64,000 nt of DNA from Punctularia strigosozonata HHB-11173 SS5 (taxonomy: Eukaryota > Basidiomycota > Agaricomycetes > Corticiales > Punctulariaceae), in contig NW_006767444.1 in NCBI RefSeq assembly GCF_000264995.1, positions 430,285 through 494,284 on the forward strand. Reading direction: 5' to 3'. Positions 10,173-22,969 of the stretch are shown piece by piece (position 1 is the stretch's first letter; every line of letters starts with the position of its first letter). A program made the translations under genes and the position numbers. The notes below the pieces were generated by a model. The model searched no databases. It was not told the DNA's origin and saw only the letters and a list, made by a program, of their open reading frames with translations.

Positions 10173-12587
10173 ATGACGAGCTGGCTACGTACAGCTATCG
10201 CGCTGTCGGCGATATGCGCACCGGCGCTCTCGCTGGCGCCAAGCGGTGCTTGGGACAAGTTCAACTATGCTCCGGACTCGAAGACGGTGTACCCGACGGC
10301 TGTACATAGCTCGCACGGCGCTGTGAAGAACGCCAAGTCGCTCTTGAAGACGGGTAGGAGCGGCTCCTTAACTACACTCGGAAATGGTTCCTGGATTGCT
10401 CTGGACTTTGGCATTGAGGTGAGCACATTTTTTGTCCTCTTCCCTGGTTACGGTGCTGACGGCTCGTGCACGTAGGTCGGCGGGCTCATATCGCTGAATC
10501 TGCACGGCGTCTCGTCGCCTGTCTCGTTTGCGCTGTCGTTCACGGAATCGCCGACGTTCATTCGGCCCGACGCGTCAGACGACTCGACCTACCCCGACGC
10601 GAGCACGACGTACGACGGCATCGAGCCCGTCACCGTGTCCGAGTCGGGACTATGGACTCAGCCCGCACGCTGGCTCCGCGGCGGCTTCCGCTACCTCACC
10701 ATCGCCTCTAACGCGACCGAGCTCACCGTGTCGAACGTGTCGTGCGCGATCTCGTTCATGCCGCACGTCGATGACCTGCGCGCGTACGCGGGCTACTTCT
10801 CGACCGAGGACACGTTCGCGGCGACGACCGCGCCGGGGAAGAAAAAGGTGGACGGCGACTTCTTGACGAAATTGTGGTATGCGGGGGCGTATACGGTACA
10901 GACGAACACCGTACCGGTAAACACAGGCCGGCAAATCCCCGTCGTAGCGTCGCCAGGTGTGCTTCATCATCTCTTTACAGTCCTATGTCGGGCTGCGCTC
11001 ATGCGTATATATTCAGGTTGGGCGAACAATGCGACGCTGGGCGTGGCAGGTCCCATCATCGTCGACGGCGCGAAACGTGACCGGTAAGTACCACATACGA
11101 CCTAATCGACACTCATCCTGAGGTTCCGCGTAGTGCCGTTTGGCCGGGAGATATGGGGATCGCCGTGCCGACGCAGTTCGTGTCGACGAACGATTTGCTC
11201 CCGACCAAGAATGCACTGTCGACCATGTTCGTCCACATCAACCCCGTCACCGGAGCTTTGCCCGAGTCCGGACCACCTCTCTCTCAGCTTGACAGTGAGT
11301 TTGTTTCCTTTCATCTTACCGACGCAGACAATTCAAGAGTGGATTACCTACTTCATAGGCGATACGTACCACATGTGGACGCTGATCGGGACGTACAACT
11401 ACCACCTCTACTCAGGCGACGACGCCTGGCTCTCGACCATCTGGGCCAACTACACCAAGGCCGTGGCGTACGTCGAGAGCAAGGTCGACTCGTCTGGGCT
11501 GATGAACGTCACCGGTTTGCGCGACTGGGCCCGGCTAGGCGGTGGAGGCCACAACGCGGAGGGAAATGCGATACTCTACAAGGTCCTGACCAACTCGGCC
11601 GAGCTCGCCTCGTCTGTGCCCGTCCTCAACGCTTCGGAGCTGGGGGAGAAGTGGGCTGCGAACGCGACCGCGCTGAAGGCCGCGTTCAACGGCGCGTTTT
11701 GGGATGAGGGGCAGGGGATGTACGTGGATAATACGACGACGACGCTCGCGCCGCAGGACGCGAACTCGTTCGCTGTGCTGTTTAATGTGACGGACGAAGA
11801 GGAGAAGAAGGCGCTGGTGAGCGCCGGGTTGGAGAGGAATTGGAACGAGCTTGGTCCTGTGGCGCCTGAGCTGCCGGACACGATCAGCCCCTTCATCGGT
11901 GGTTTTGAGGTCCGTCTCTCCTCGCTCAGCGAGCCCTTGACGGAGTGACTAACCGAAGAACTGGCGCTACGTAGCTGCAAGCACACTTCGAGGCTGGCAA
12001 CGACGCGCGCGCGATGGATCTGTTGCATCGGACGTGGGGCTACATGCTGTACACGAATCTGAGCGTGCAGTCGACTTTGCTCGAGGGTTTCACCGCGAAC
12101 GGGTCTCTCAGGTTCGTGTGTGGTTCCGCGCCCCCATCTCGTTCCGGCTTCAGATCTCTGATCGCGTATCCGTCTATCTTTTGACTGCAGCTATCGATCC
12201 TACCGCGGGTACAATTACGATCCGGCGTATACCTCGCACGCGCACGGATGGTCGTCAGGGCCTACCTCCGCGCTCACGTTTTACGTCCTCGGCCTCACCG
12301 TGACCAAGCCGCAGGGGACGGCATGGGCCGTCGCGCCCCATCTGTCCGGGCTTAAGACCGCGCAGGGAGAGTACGAGACGCCGCTGGGGTGGTTCGGTGT
12401 GAAGTGGACGTGGAGCCGGAAGACGTTTGAGTTGAAGATCGAGACGCCGAAGGGTACTGCGGGCGAGGTGACGCTGCCGAAGGAGGTGAAGGGCGGGAAA
12501 GTGAGCGTGGATGGGGGTAAGGCGCGCAAAGTCGGTGGAAGCTTGGAGGTTGGGGGAGGAAAGCATGCGATCGTCGTGCGCGTCTAA
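10173..12587 (+). CDS. secreted GH78 alpha-L-rhamnosidase
   Basis: Glycoside hydrolase that would release rhamnose from plant pectin side chains or glycosides outside the cell. Seven exons join in frame: 10173-10418, 10476-10956, 11017-11083, 11134-11294, 11359-11909, 11975-12111 and 12191-12587, giving 679 residues. A signal peptide is clear (MTSWLRTAIALSAICAPALS). The catalytic six-hairpin part carries family signatures: LWYAGAYTVQ, VDGAKRDRAVWPGDMG, SDTYHMWTLIGTYNY and GLRDWARLGGGGHNAEGN. The end is a beta-rich domain with many Lys/Glu residues. Several N-x-S/T sites fit secretion. It is divergently arranged with F-box copy B, about 560 bp apart. A broken copy lies at 5788-6603. The GH78 assignment is strong, but the exact substrate is inferred. 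Confidence 0.85.
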
Positions 12588-13174
12588 AACTCGGACTTTC
12601 CCTCCCATGCCCAACGCGTGCAAGGAGATGCAAGATGGACTGGGATCGATAGATTGATACAAGGTGTAAGAATAATATCACCTGTGCCAGCTCCTTTGTT
12701 GTGATCTTTGATGCGGCTTCTGGAGATCTTTCCGCGACACCCGCGATAACCTTACCGAGCAAGCGATACAGCATTTTCTCCGCGTGATCAGGACATTATT
12801 ATTCCCTGACACGTTTCGACCTCGTTTTCAGGGCTGTGCAAGCCGAATATAGGTTCCGCGTCTGCGAGAGCATCATGATTCATGATGACTTGTAGGGGAG
12901 ATGGATGGTTATCCAGATGGAAGGATCTTGTACCCTTGTATATGTAAGGTCAATCGATGTAACGAAAACCCGAGCTTGAGCGGAATACAAACCGCAACAG
13001 GAGAAACGGGAATTTCAGACGGCGAGACCTCTTTTTCGCTGGATCGTGACCTAATTTGGCGAGAACCGGGATACGGCTCCCGTGGTTTTTAGCCTTTCGA
13101 CTGCCTTATAGGGACTCTTTGTCCAACCACTCCCGCCGCCCCCGCAACGCCTCCACGCCCGCCGCTCCCCCCTC
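12588..13174. other. intergenic, no gene recognised
   Basis: Spacer between the rhamnosidase stop and the OTU gene. The first ~150 bp are likely the rhamnosidase 3' UTR, and the last ~100 bp are C-rich and probably the OTU 5' leader. No conserved ORF is seen. Confidence 0.5.
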
Positions 13175-14979
13175 ATGGGCTCCTCCAAGCGACACCAGAG
13201 GGGCGTAAAGCACCCCCAACCAAGTCAGTGCTCACATCTAACGCTACACTCGTCGGCATTGTATGCTGAACGACGTGTATAGCCTTAGTAACACGACAAC
13301 GACAGACGAGATCAAAGGGTCGGGTGAGCACCCCCTTTGCCACATTTTCGCAAATGAAAGGATGGTTTGCTAACACGCACCTCTTGTGCGGCCAGGCGCT
13401 CGAGTCCGACCCGGCGCTGAACAACCAGCTGCTGACAGAGCAGCTGCGCGCGCTCGGGCTGTACGCCGCGCCGACGCTGGGCGACGGCAACTGCCTCTTC
13501 CGCGCGCTGTCCGACCAGCTGCACGGCACGCCCGCGCACCACGCCACGCTCCGGCGCGACGTCTGCGACTGGATCGAGCAGCACAAGGCGCGCTACGAGC
13601 CGTTCTGCGACGACGAGCGCGGGATCGACACCCACCTGAGCTGCATGCGCCAGCAGGGCAAGTCCCCCCTCGTCTCTCCACCTCGTACCTGCCGTGATTT
13701 TTACGCGGTTTTCGTCGCGTTTGAGCAGGGACGTACGGAGGCCACATGGAGCTCTCGGCGTTCGCGCATATGACCGGCCGGAACGTGAAAGTGGTCCAGC
13801 CCGGGCTCGTTTACGTCATCGAAGCTGCGCCCGATGCGGCCCCGCCTCCGCCAGCAGCGGACGATGAGGACGACGACGATGGCCTCGATCCCGACGAGTT
13901 GCCGACCTTGTCGCGGCGCGCCCGCCGACGGGCCGGAAAGGGCAAAGAAGCATCCGCCTTCCCCGCAACTGACGACGATCACGACGATGCCGACACCGGC
14001 CCGCCGCTAGGGCCTGTATACGTCGCGTGAGTAGTCACCCGACCGCAAGCCCGCGGCGGGATTTGCCCGTTGTGGTCGCGACGCGTGCTGAAACAACGGG
14101 AACCTTAGGTACCACGATTGGGAGCACTTTTCGTCCATCCGCAACCTGCGCGGGCCGCACACCGGCCCGCCCGAGGTGCGCGAGACGCCGGCCGCGGACG
14201 CCCCGTCGTCCTCCCCGGCTCGCAAGACGAAGCCTTATGCGAAGACGCGCTCGAGTGCCCGGCGCTCGGTACCCTCCTCCAAACCTACCTCAGCGGTATC
14301 GGCGCTCCAAGATCGGGGGACCCCCGCCCCAGGGACGCCGTCGCAGATCCCGCTGCCGTCTTCACGCTCGCCTTCCCCGGTCGATAACGACGGCACCCCG
14401 TCGTCCTCCATCTCCGCACGCCTCATTCACCGCCGCGCGCCGTCCCCCGCGCGCTCCTTCCGCTCGCCAAAGCGGACCTTCGATGAGTCGTCCTGTTCCT
14501 CGCGCGGCGACCCCTCGTCCGAGCTCTCGGAGGACCACCAGCACGCCGCCGCGAAGCGGACGCGTTCGCGGCGTGCATCGCCCTCTCGTCACGATGACGC
14601 GGACGACGACATGGTCGTCGACGCCGACACCCCCGAGCTTTCGCCTGGGACGTCCAACCTCTCCTCGCCGCTCACCTCCGAAGACGAGTCGGACGAGCCT
14701 CTACCGGCTCCTCCGCCGGAGCCCGTTAGGCACATGTCGAAGCGCGAGCGGAAGAAGCTCGGGCTGCCGAAGGCGCGCCCGGCGACCGTCGGCGGCAAGT
14801 CGAGCGCGGGCAAGATCGTGATCCCCGGCGGGCGGTACAAGGCCGCGGTGTCGCCCACGAAAGCCAAGAAGGCGCAAGAGGACCCGGCGATTGGTACCCC
14901 GGAGTCGGGTGAGGCGGAATGGGTGAAGAATGGCGTGGGGCGGATGGACGTCCGCGGGTTTCGCGAGCTCAAGATTTGA
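13175..14979 (+). CDS. OTU-domain cysteine protease (deubiquitinase), OTUD3-like
   Basis: Predicted to cleave ubiquitin chains. Secure exons are 13396-13657, 13729-14026 and 14109-14979. They encode an OTU fold with catalytic Asp/Cys in LGDGNCLFRALSDQLHG, a TYGGHMELSAFA segment and the catalytic His in YHDWEHFSSIR. A long Ser/Pro/Arg-rich, probably disordered tail follows, ending MDVRGFRELKI. The intron after 13657 begins GCAAGT (GC-AG). The N-terminus is unresolved. An ATG at 13175 opens MGSSKRHQRG, and a neighbouring frame continues RKAPPTKSVLTSNATLVGI to a GT donor at 13261 that splices in phase to 13396. The two frames differ by one base at the G run 13200-13203. Either an upstream exon supplies the start, or there is a one-base indel. 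The OTU core itself is intact. Confidence 0.75.
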
Positions 14980-15624
14980 TTAGCGGTCAACGAGCAGAGC
15001 ACGTCCGCTGGCGAGCCGTGCTCAGTCCACACGAGAAGAGGCCTTTTGGCTTCCCCGCTCTCCCTTGTTTGATGATGATACGCACGACCTCTCACGACCT
15101 AACCTTCCATTCGATCCAAACAACAGCATCACGCACACACTCTGGATCCGCATCGCAGCATCTTGACCTTGTTTCCATTCACCCATCCTCATCCCGTTCG
15201 CACGCATACAAGGACAACATCGCATTCCCCCCGTGTCTCAATATCTCGCTTCCCCACGCCGTATCTATCGATATTTTTCTCTTCATCATCGCTCGCCGTT
15301 TCTCCCACCTCCGCATATCTCCAGCCCATCATCGTTCGCGGCGCATGGACCTTTTTATGCGCAATTGTTGCCCATCGTCGACGAAGTATTTGGTTTTTCC
15401 TTGGACCGTCCCCCAACATCGTTTTCCATTATCGTTTTCACAGTGGTACGTGGATTAGACACGACACAGTTGTAGTATGACCCCCCATTCCTACCCGTGT
15501 ATTATGACATCAAGCAAATGCATCTCCTTATTATTATACGACAGTGTGAGAGCATGCGTGGAAGCGACGGAGCCTTGGGGCGAGATATCCTACTGTCGTC
15601 CATCAGTTGCAAGAGTGCGATGAT
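14980..15624. other. convergent intergenic region
   Basis: Lies between the 3' ends of the OTU gene (+) and MCD4 (-). 15100-15430 is rich in C and T on the plus strand, as expected for a fungal 3' UTR. No conserved ORF is seen. Confidence 0.5.
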
Positions 15625-18600
15625 TCATTCCGTTTTGGCCTTGCGAGGCTCTGACATCAGGTATTCTCCCAAGGCACATATGCCCGCCGACCAGACGAGC
15701 AGCAACGACGATATGCAGAAAAAGGTGATGGACTGCCCGATCTCCAGCCAGGAGCCTGCGCATTGCTTCGTTCAGCGTCGTGCCGTATAGTCACAGGCGC
15801 GAAAACGTACCGGTGTCCGTTACTCGGAAAAAGAACGTCATCGTCATCACTGCGAAAGGGGGGGAAACGAGAGGGCGTCAGTATGCGGGCGGAAGCTTGG
15901 ATAACGATAGAGCGATTTCATACCGTCGGTGAGCGTGAGCGCCACCAGGAACAGCGAGAAGGGCGGGAGGCGGAGGCGCGCGTTCAACACCGCGAACGAG
16001 ATCGCGAGGATCACGTATGGCGCGATGATCTTGTAGATCTTGATGAGGTAGTGCGCTGGGTAAGCGACTGACAAATCAATGGCAAGTTGGATGCAACACA
16101 CCAGCAGAGAGGCCATAAGGAATGGGCTGAATATGGGCACCAATCGATATACGGGTGCTAGGTAAAAAGACCTGAAGCCCATATATCAGCGTCATTCGAG
16201 GATTTACATGCACTTGATCACTTACGAGATGGACGCGACGCTGCGAGGGACCGTCAGCATTGCCAATGAACGGGAAGAGGGAAGGGTGGTACCCACTTTC
16301 CGGTGCCGAAGAACGCGACCTGCACGAAGAACAGGAAGAACAAGGCTATCCGTACGTCATCCAGGCGCGGGTTGTATCGGCCAGAGGATGGCATCGCTAT
16401 TTTCCCGTCCTGCGCATGTACCCGCGGATCGGAGGACCCCACTAACGCTGGGACAGGGGATCGGTCGCGAGCTGCTGATTCCACTTCGATCCATAGTGCG
16501 AGGGTGATGGAGAACACAACGTAGAACAGGCCTTCGACGCTGATCGAAAGGAGCACGAACAACGGGCCAAAAGCCAGGAAATACATCAGAATCTTCGAGT
16601 GCACGCCAGTTACGTTCTTCCCACTCAAGGTAGGAACAGCCGCAGCGATAGCTTGAGCTGTCGTCAGCGATTACCATCGAGGCGAATGCACGAGCAAGCT
16701 TACCCAACAGCGCCCATCCACTGACCTCGTTCAGGAGCGGAAGCCCGCGCTTTGCTTGCAGGTTGCGCACTGACGAAGCTGTCACGGCCATCGTTACGCC
16801 GATCAGCAGCATCTATGTATTTCGAAGGCCATCGCTAGGTCAGGACTGTAAGTAAATGCTGCGACGGATGCGCACCTGTGTTCCGAAGGGATGTATAGAG
16901 AAGTCTGGTCCACGCCGGCTCAGTATGTGGATGCCGCTGAAGCCCACCAGTAACATCGCCGCTCCACCCAGCGATCTGCGGGAAAGCACCAGTAAAGTGT
17001 TATCAACGTAGATGGACGATCAAGTCTAACCCGACCCACATTAAAATCACGCTCTCGTCCTTGTCGACACTAAGGAGCGGGAAAATGGAGGTAAGCAGGC
17101 AGCTACCCGCCCACGATAGGCCCAGCCAGACATTGCGGGACCACATCTCGCGTGGCCATGAAAGAGTCGGCCAGATGATGCCGATGATGACAAAGCCAGC
17201 ACTCCAGATGGATCTGTGCGTATATGCAAGCTTCGTGCAGTCAGAGACAGCGGTAACTCGAATGGGTTGAGAAGGCCTACCACCATGCTTTGCAGGACGA
17301 TCACTGCACCAGCGCCGAGAACAGCGAACTTGGAGATGAACCATGCAGACAACCACTCTTTCCGTGGCTGGTTCCAGCTCGGCAAGCCGGTTTTCACAGT
17401 TGAGCACAGTGCTTGGTGCCAAAAGTAGCATGGAAAGATAGTGTACACGTAGAACGTCCACGGTGAGTGCTGAGCGGCGAATAATAACCACGTTAACAGG
17501 AGCGCCGAAACAGCACCAGCCGTGATGAAGGGCGATGAACCGGAGGAATCCGAGGAGAGGATGAAGGATAAGCTAAATGCCATCCATCCGGTGTAGGCGA
17601 GGACTACGAGCGAGCGGATCAGGGTGCGATCGTATCTGCGGAACATGTCAATCTCGTAGCTAACATAATCGCCTCTGAAGTTGCGTACGTTTGTAGATAG
17701 CTTAAGCCGTCGAGTGCGTTATCGATGAGACGTTTAGAGGCTGCCAACGAGTCGCGCCATCGTTGTTCGCGGATGAGGCGTTCTATGTTTGCTACGTCTG
17801 CCGACCCTTGTTGCTCTTCATCGGCAGCAAGTGGCATGAATGGTTTATACAAGAGTGTGTGCTTCTTCTTGATGGCTGGGAGTGATCGAATCATCGGTTT
17901 CGGTCCATCTGTCCATGGGTACAGACAACGACGTACAATGTTTGACTCGGTACTGTTCCAGGATCACCTGAACATGTATATCCGGTCAGAACCATCTATA
18001 AGCAGGATAAATAGGTTGTGTACCTTAGCATTGACGAGTGCCAGCTCAGCCTTCCCTTTGTCGGCATCGTTAAGCTGCAGATAGCCACCTCCTGGCATAT
18101 TCGGGTCGACATCAGGCAGCACTCCGACGCTGTTGACGGGCCAATCGATGCCCAGGACGGACGCCATGAGTGGGGCAATGTCGGCTTGAGAAACGTCGGT
18201 CCGCATTACGTGAGACAAGTTGAAGGGAGTCGAGTAATCGTCATGAGTCGAAGGAACCGTGTCTGGAAGCGGACCGCGGAAGCCAGGACCCCAGGCAACC
18301 AAGGGCGTGCGGGTGTTGTCTGGATCTGAAGCAAAAAAATCGTCAACAATGAAATTGCATGGAAAATGGGAATGCTTTGTTACCTCCATCACCATGATTT
18401 CCGATTCTGCTCATACCGTGGTCGGCCGTGAAGACGAATGCTGTCTCGTTGTCGCCATAGTATTCCGAGAAGAGCGACTCGGCGTCCCTGACTATGGCAT
18501 CGACGAGTTGGATGTTGCGCACGTATTCCTGATGGATCCTCGTTAGTACTTGATGATACACGGCCACAACATCAGTAATCACCGGAGAATGTGGCCTGTA

Positions 18601-19629
18601 TGCGTGTCCGGTCGTGTCTAAGCCAAGAAGATGCAGGAAGAACACGGTCTTCTCGCCTCTAACTTGCGCGTCCAACTTCGGATCGGTGGTTGCGTTCGCG
18701 AATAACGTGTGCAGCTGCTCTAAGACCCACGTGTCAAGCGACGTAGCGTCTTTAGTGAAGTCTTCTGCAGATTCGTCGTAACACCACGTGCGGATATGGG
18801 GAGTCGAGTCTGCATGCGTAAAGATCGGGAGGATGTCCGGGGAGCCGAAGGAGAACGTTGTTGAGGATCTGTTGAACACGGAGTCGAAGTCGACCTACAG
18901 AGATATCCTTGAGATACGATCATGGGTTCAGAAGTTAAATTGCGCGAACGGGATTAGACTTCCAGCCCTACAAGTAATGTCAGTCAAACTGATCGCTTTC
19001 GAGGCCAATAATGGGCCCTTAACCTTCGTGACTGCGGACACGTCTTCGTACATCCCGCCTGTATACAGTTGAAGAATGAGAATAGATCCTTCCCAAGTGA
19101 AACGAAATCACGCACCTATGAGCGCAACATGTCCAGGCCGACTCTCCGTAGGCACTCGCGTATGTGCTGTCCATAGAGTCTGTCAGACCGATCGGGCGAA
19201 CGATGACGTCGCCTACTCACAAATCCCCCAGGCTCCTCTCGTCTCAATCACAGAGCGTAGATATGGCGCTACAATTTCCTGCGAGTTCCGTACAGAAGGG
19301 AATGGGTTAACGTTGAGAAGCAAGTCCGCTCGAAGGCCGTCGCCTGCGTGACTGCGATGAGTACCATCGTATGCACCTGAGTAGAGGCCCGTACCCACAA
19401 CAAGCACAAGGCGTTTCGCTTCCCCTGAGCTTCTTGAGCCATACGCTTTCATTCCGTGGACCACTGGGCTCTGTGTAATATCCAGACCATTGATATAGGC
19501 GAGTGTCAGGTGGGGGATTCACAGACGCACAGTGAAGTAGCAGTCGAATACAGCGCCGATATAGATAAGGTGGAATACAAGACCAATAACCAGTAAAGTC
19601 GCCACAGAGCGCGAATCCGGCGCGCCCAT
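15625..19629 (-). CDS. GPI ethanolamine phosphate transferase 1 (MCD4)
   Basis: Adds ethanolamine phosphate to the first mannose of the GPI-anchor precursor in the ER membrane. The gene starts at 19629 with one transmembrane segment (VATLLVIGLVFHLIYIGAVF). A GTGCGT...ACAG intron follows, then SPVVHGMKAYGS. Downstream exons carry the alkaline-phosphatase-like lumenal domain: SRPGHVALIGGMYEDVSAV, GWKSNPVDFDSVFNRS, FLHLLGLDTTGHAYRP and VFTADHGMSRIGNHGDG, then TPLVAWGPGF. The 3' half encodes many hydrophobic helices. The last exons read LTLTDG...MTFFFRVTDTG and SWLEIGQSITFF, ending EYLMSEPRKAKTE at 15625. There are many short introns, and I did not fix every junction. Motif order and domain layout match fungal MCD4 throughout, with no break seen. 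Confidence 0.88.
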
Positions 19630-20142
19630 GATGAATCGCTGCGTTCAGCAGCTTGAGCTTACTGCGGCGAGTCCGGGGAAGAGCAGCGTTGACCCTACTT
19701 TGCAGATCCTAACCCGAAACGAGGGTTATTACCACGTGGTCGTAGCCCAGCTGCGTCCAATGCTCTCGACAAAGGAGTATTTTTTCACATTTGCGATGAT
19801 CCCTGCATCGCTCGCGCGCACTGGCGTAAATGAATGTGTTATTTATAACCTAGACGTTACGAGAGACTATGAGAGAGCAGTATGCGGAAGGTCCGCATGT
19901 TTATGGGACGAAAGCAACATGACAACAGGAAATCGAGGGAGCAAGGAGTGGCAGTTTTATAGTCGCGGAAGCGAATCATACACACAGTTGTAGAGTGGAA
20001 GGAGAGATCAGATAGGAGGTTGAATCGGAGACGCAAGGAATGGTTCGTTTAAGCCCCGTATGGAGGCGCAGTGTCTGATGGTGTTTCCGCTGCGTTGAGG
20101 CAGCAGGCAGGAGGGTGACGCAGGAGCTGGCACCTACGAGAT
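19630..20142. other. intergenic between MCD4 and the DUF6534-like gene
   Basis: Contains the MCD4 promoter (right of 19629, read leftward) and the 3' flank of the next minus-strand gene. No conserved ORF is seen. Confidence 0.5.
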
Positions 20143-22178
20143 CTAGACGTGCTCGACCGAAAGCGCTATTTCCTTCGACTCAAGCACACTAGGATCCGGA
20201 CCGGCGCAGGTAATGGACAAGGTTGACTGGGTGCCGAAGCGCGTCTCCCTTTCAACGCCTGCAGACGACTTTCCGCGGGTTGGTCTTTGCCTCGAGCTTT
20301 CGCCAAGGGAAATTCCAAGCTGGGGGCAGACATTGAGTTCGGTGAATATTGGGGTACGCGCAGACTTACGTCCACCGCCTCGCATTGCTCCTCATGTCGA
20401 TAGACCCCGCGATTGTTGCGGTACTGTGTTCCAGCTGATGTCAGCAGATCCCATAAGCATGGGCTTAGTCAACTGACCGAAAGGAAGTAGCACCTTGAAC
20501 GTTAACTAGGTTAGCCACAGTCTGTGTGATGTAGACTAGAGCCTTACGTATATATACGGCCCATAGGCTGGTCGGGAGATATATATTAGCGACAAATTGT
20601 TTCCATTCGTAGAACAACGAATGCGTACGAGAGCGAAGACAAGGTAGCTGCCAATGCCGTTAGAAACGATCACAGCTCACTCATAGCGGTGGCCTCACAT
20701 ATTTGTCTCAGGCCATTTATTGAACGTAGCCAGCCACAAGGCGCCGCTAAGGGTTGTCAATATCGTGTACCTGATAACAGTCTGATGCAGCAACTGAAAT
20801 GCTTTGTTTAGATCTAATGACGATTATTAGTCTCGATGTATTCCGGCTGATTCATTCGCTTACGGTCCGTGACGTTTGCGGTGCATCGCGATCTGAACTT
20901 GTACAAAATGACGACCCTGTCCGGAGGAAGAGCGTGAGGATCGCCTGCAGTATCACACACCGTAGTCACATACAGCATTACGATGTCGCACACCATGGCG
21001 ATTACTGTTGGGAGCAACGACGACAGTGAGATTTTGAGTCCGGCGGGACGAACAATCACTGACCAAGCCAAGTGTCCACCAGCGGAATCAGACTGTGCAA
21101 TGAGGAAACCCTAGCAGACGCACTGGTATGAGGCGCGCTATATACGTCCCACTTTGCAAACACGTACCTGCTGCTCAAGAGCATTTTTACCGCCACAGCA
21201 ATGCCGACGCCGCCTTGCGCGAGGGACAAAACTAGCGGGGCTCTGATAGCCAGTAGAACGCCGGTGCTCGCATTGCGGTAGGCACGTTCAATTGGCCATT
21301 GAAGAGAGGCCTTCACAGAGCTGAGCGCATGAATTGTGAGAGCAACAATGGACCTCACGACGATAGGAACCGATGCACTTCGATGAGGAGTCAGTTATTG
21401 CGGAGTCCGCAAGAGCATGATTGCCTTACAGAACAGTAACAATTGGCGTGCACGAAGCTGGCCACGGGACTGTGAATGCTTTAGTCTATTTCTACGAACC
21501 AGCAATAACGGTCCAACCTCGCTCGTTCGAATTCAGATTACCTGAGTCGGAAAAGACCTGATAGGGCAGGAATATGAGAAATTTGTGAGTAGACGTGCTG
21601 CTGCACTTGACTCACATAATGCCCTGAATGAAACATGGTTAGTGCGATGAGGCAGACTCGGTGATGGTAGTCACACTCACATACTGTATTACGGGTGAAC
21701 CACATTGTTACTGGTCAAAACCTCTGCATGTAAATCACGATCGGTACTCACGCAGAGCCACGCCGCAAGCAACCGAAAAGGTGCCAACCATAATATGCCA
21801 AACCACAAGGGCACTGGACGTTTATGTCAGTCAGCGTGCGATAAATGCTGATGATTTCTGAATTCCTACCACATCGGCCAGGGTTCCTGAGAATCATTCA
21901 TGTTAGAGCGGACGACACCATAGCACGTGTGGCTGCGCCTCACCGGATGGTTGACGCCTCGCCTGTACAAGCGAGAGTACCATATAGAAGCCTGGCCCGA
22001 AGCCTGAGTGCAGTAGACGGCGTCTAGCGGGTGAAAACACTGACCTGCGTGAGGTTAATGCCGTACATGACGGCGTTCGCCAATGTGGCGATCAAGGCCG
22101 CTGCAGGTAATTCAGATTTGCCTAGCAAAGGGATACAATAAGGAACTCACGGCCTATGAGCAACAATATTTGACCCAT
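20143..22178 (-). CDS. multi-pass membrane protein, DUF6534-like, many tiny exons
   Basis: Orphan serpentine membrane protein of a type abundant in Agaricomycetes. Function is unknown. The start at 22178 reads MGQILLLIG and splices (22151 to 22100) into PALIATLANAVMYGINLTQ, then 21991-21944 gives ASIWYSRLYRRGVNHP. Later exons include CALVVWHIMVGTFSVACGVAL, an 8-nt micro-exon at 21623-21616 and a 16-nt exon at 21557-21542 (together GIMSFPTQ), then VVRSIVALTIHALSSVKASL and APLVLSLAQGGVGIAVAVK. These are followed by SLHSLIPLVDTWL, VIAMVCDIVMLY and TILTTLSGALWLATF. The last exon is hydrophilic and ends LESKEIALSVEHV at 20143. The order of hydrophobic helices and the GPxLI...YGINLTQ opening resemble the DUF6534 family from memory. 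Some middle junctions are uncertain. Confidence 0.5.
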
Positions 22179-22969
22179 GTGTGGCCCAGTATTTTGGAGG
22201 GTCGAAAGGACAGGAGCGGAGGGAGAGTAATGGACGCCACCCAGCGTCGTTCAACCTTACATATGGCTACCTGGCCCAGCTCCCGGACCTCGCTCTCCTC
22301 AATCGGAACCCAATCACACTGTTCTCTCACGTCGAGGACAAGGAATCGATGTGGAGATTACCGGTAGCGAGACGAAGAAGTGGGAAGCCCCAGCTTCCTC
22401 TTGTTGTAGGTGCCAGTGACACCACGGCCTGGCCGGGCCCTTATATTTCTGATGCCGATCAGGGATTCTCCTCGCAACTTACTCAAACGAACCTATAGCC
22501 ATACCCGCCTTCCTGGAGCCCCTGGCTGAATCGTCCTTGAGACGACGTGCTGAAGTACCAGGATACAGGGTATAGAGGACCCGAAAGCCATCTTTAGCGC
22601 CTGTTGAGCTGCCTAAGCAATACGACGAAAATCGGCAAGTGGGAGGCTTACAAGTTCTCAAGAATGCCGCCCCGCCGTAAGCGAGCATCACTCGTGTCGA
22701 AGCTTCCAGCCTCGAGCTGCGCCCTCTCACGGTCGACCGTCGCTGCCATACCTTGACGAATACAAGGGGTATCGGGCGATCCCATATGAAATTGGAGGAC
22801 AGATCGCGTCCTAACATGACTAAAAACGAGACTATAGCCTAGATCTATATCGTCCGTGCGTCAATTTGTCCAAATTTTCGGAGGAGAAGGGTCCATGAGC
22901 CCAAAAAGGTCCAGCGAGCGATCGGGGTTCCAGTGTGCCTTCCACCGACGGCACTCCACCTACCAGCCA
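22179..22969. other. intergenic, no gene recognised
   Basis: Lies upstream of the DUF6534-like gene and downstream of the GH3 gene, both on the minus strand. A 112-codon minus frame at 22479-22817 has no recognisable domain and is not called. Confidence 0.45.

Noticed and set aside
11295-11358. Alternative GH78 acceptors at 11327 and 11337
   Set aside because: The first shifts the frame. The second keeps it but adds residues before the conserved SDTYHMW motif. The acceptor at 11358 restores SDTYHMW exactly.
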